Source: Gloeomargarita sp. SKYG116
GTDB lineage: Bacteria > Cyanobacteriota > Cyanobacteriia > Gloeomargaritales > Gloeomargaritaceae
Length of the DNA: 50,827 bases
NCBI GenBank assembly: GCA_025056115.1
Contig: JANWVM010000014.1
Span: 1 to 50,827, forward strand
Direction of reading: 5' to 3'
The notes beneath the pieces were generated by a model, which saw only the letters and a list, made by a program, of their open reading frames with translations, did no database searches and had not been told where the DNA came from. Position 1 is the first letter of the stretch; each line of letters starts with the position of its first letter. Both the position numbers and the translations under genes were made by a program. Of the stretch, positions 50,664 through 50,827 are shown piece after piece.

Positions 50664-50827
<164 letters not shown>

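Overview
This window comes from the chromosome of an oxygenic cyanobacterium. The diagnostic genes are psbI (photosystem II), the end of psaB (photosystem I), a form IB rubisco operon in the order rbcL-rbcX-rbcS, a photosystem II S4-domain protein, cyanophycin synthetase with cyanophycinase, a DevBC-type exporter and a DUF3769 outer-membrane-type protein. Most of the window is G+C rich and very compact: genes share ATGA/GTGA junctions or overlap tail to tail. I cannot fix the genus. I noticed only one HIP1 octamer (GCGATCGC) by eye. I saw no tRNA, rRNA or CRISPR array.

Layout. 0-7 kb: the start of an FGGY sugar kinase, a PacL-type calcium ATPase, a response regulator with a decayed GGDEF domain, and a reverse-strand run of an S-adenosylmethionine hydrolase-like enzyme, ThiE and a fructosamine-kinase-like protein. 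7-21.5 kb: psbI (38 residues), DUF3769, aroC, a CBS-like protein, trmJ, a CIA30 protein, cobH, a receiver protein, DoxX, DUF309, aspS, a methyltransferase, a membrane protein with an RDD protein, two periplasmic binding lipoproteins and comF. 21.5-24.2 kb: rbcL-rbcX-rbcS with a long leader, a stem-loop between rbcL and rbcX, and a strong terminator after rbcS. 24.2-27 kb: a reverse-strand signalling cluster of DUF4388 protein, small Ras-like GTPase, roadblock/LC7 protein and bacteriohemerythrin. 27-33.5 kb: devB-devC without devA, a 71-residue protein, purS-purQ, two pentapeptide-repeat proteins and the PSII S4 protein. 33.7-44.6 kb: a rubrerythrin-like protein, the reverse-strand run cphB-cphA-polA, a three-gene run (acetyltransferase, hydrolase, M15 peptidase) and a large TPR protein.

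44.6-46.3 kb is a graveyard of IS630-type DNA: one element with both inverted repeats but a broken transposase, a second transposase remnant in the opposite direction, and several roughly 103-bp elements of two families packed end to end at TA dinucleotides. The small elements end in the same TATAGCTAAGC sequence as the IS630 element, so they look like MITEs moved by its transposase. Related copies lie after rbcS, around the rubrerythrin-like gene and polA, and near 16.9 kb.

46.3-50.5 kb is the part I find most interesting. It is a tight reverse-strand operon of visibly lower G+C encoding a Dam-type adenine methyltransferase, a HerA-type hexameric ATPase and a NurA-like nuclease with an embedded zinc-ribbon-like segment. 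It sits between the insertion-sequence graveyard and the 3' end of psaB. By composition, position and gene content it is a candidate restriction-modification-like defence system in which methylation would mark self DNA and a HerA-NurA translocase-nuclease would attack unmarked DNA. That role is inference; the three families are read directly from motifs.
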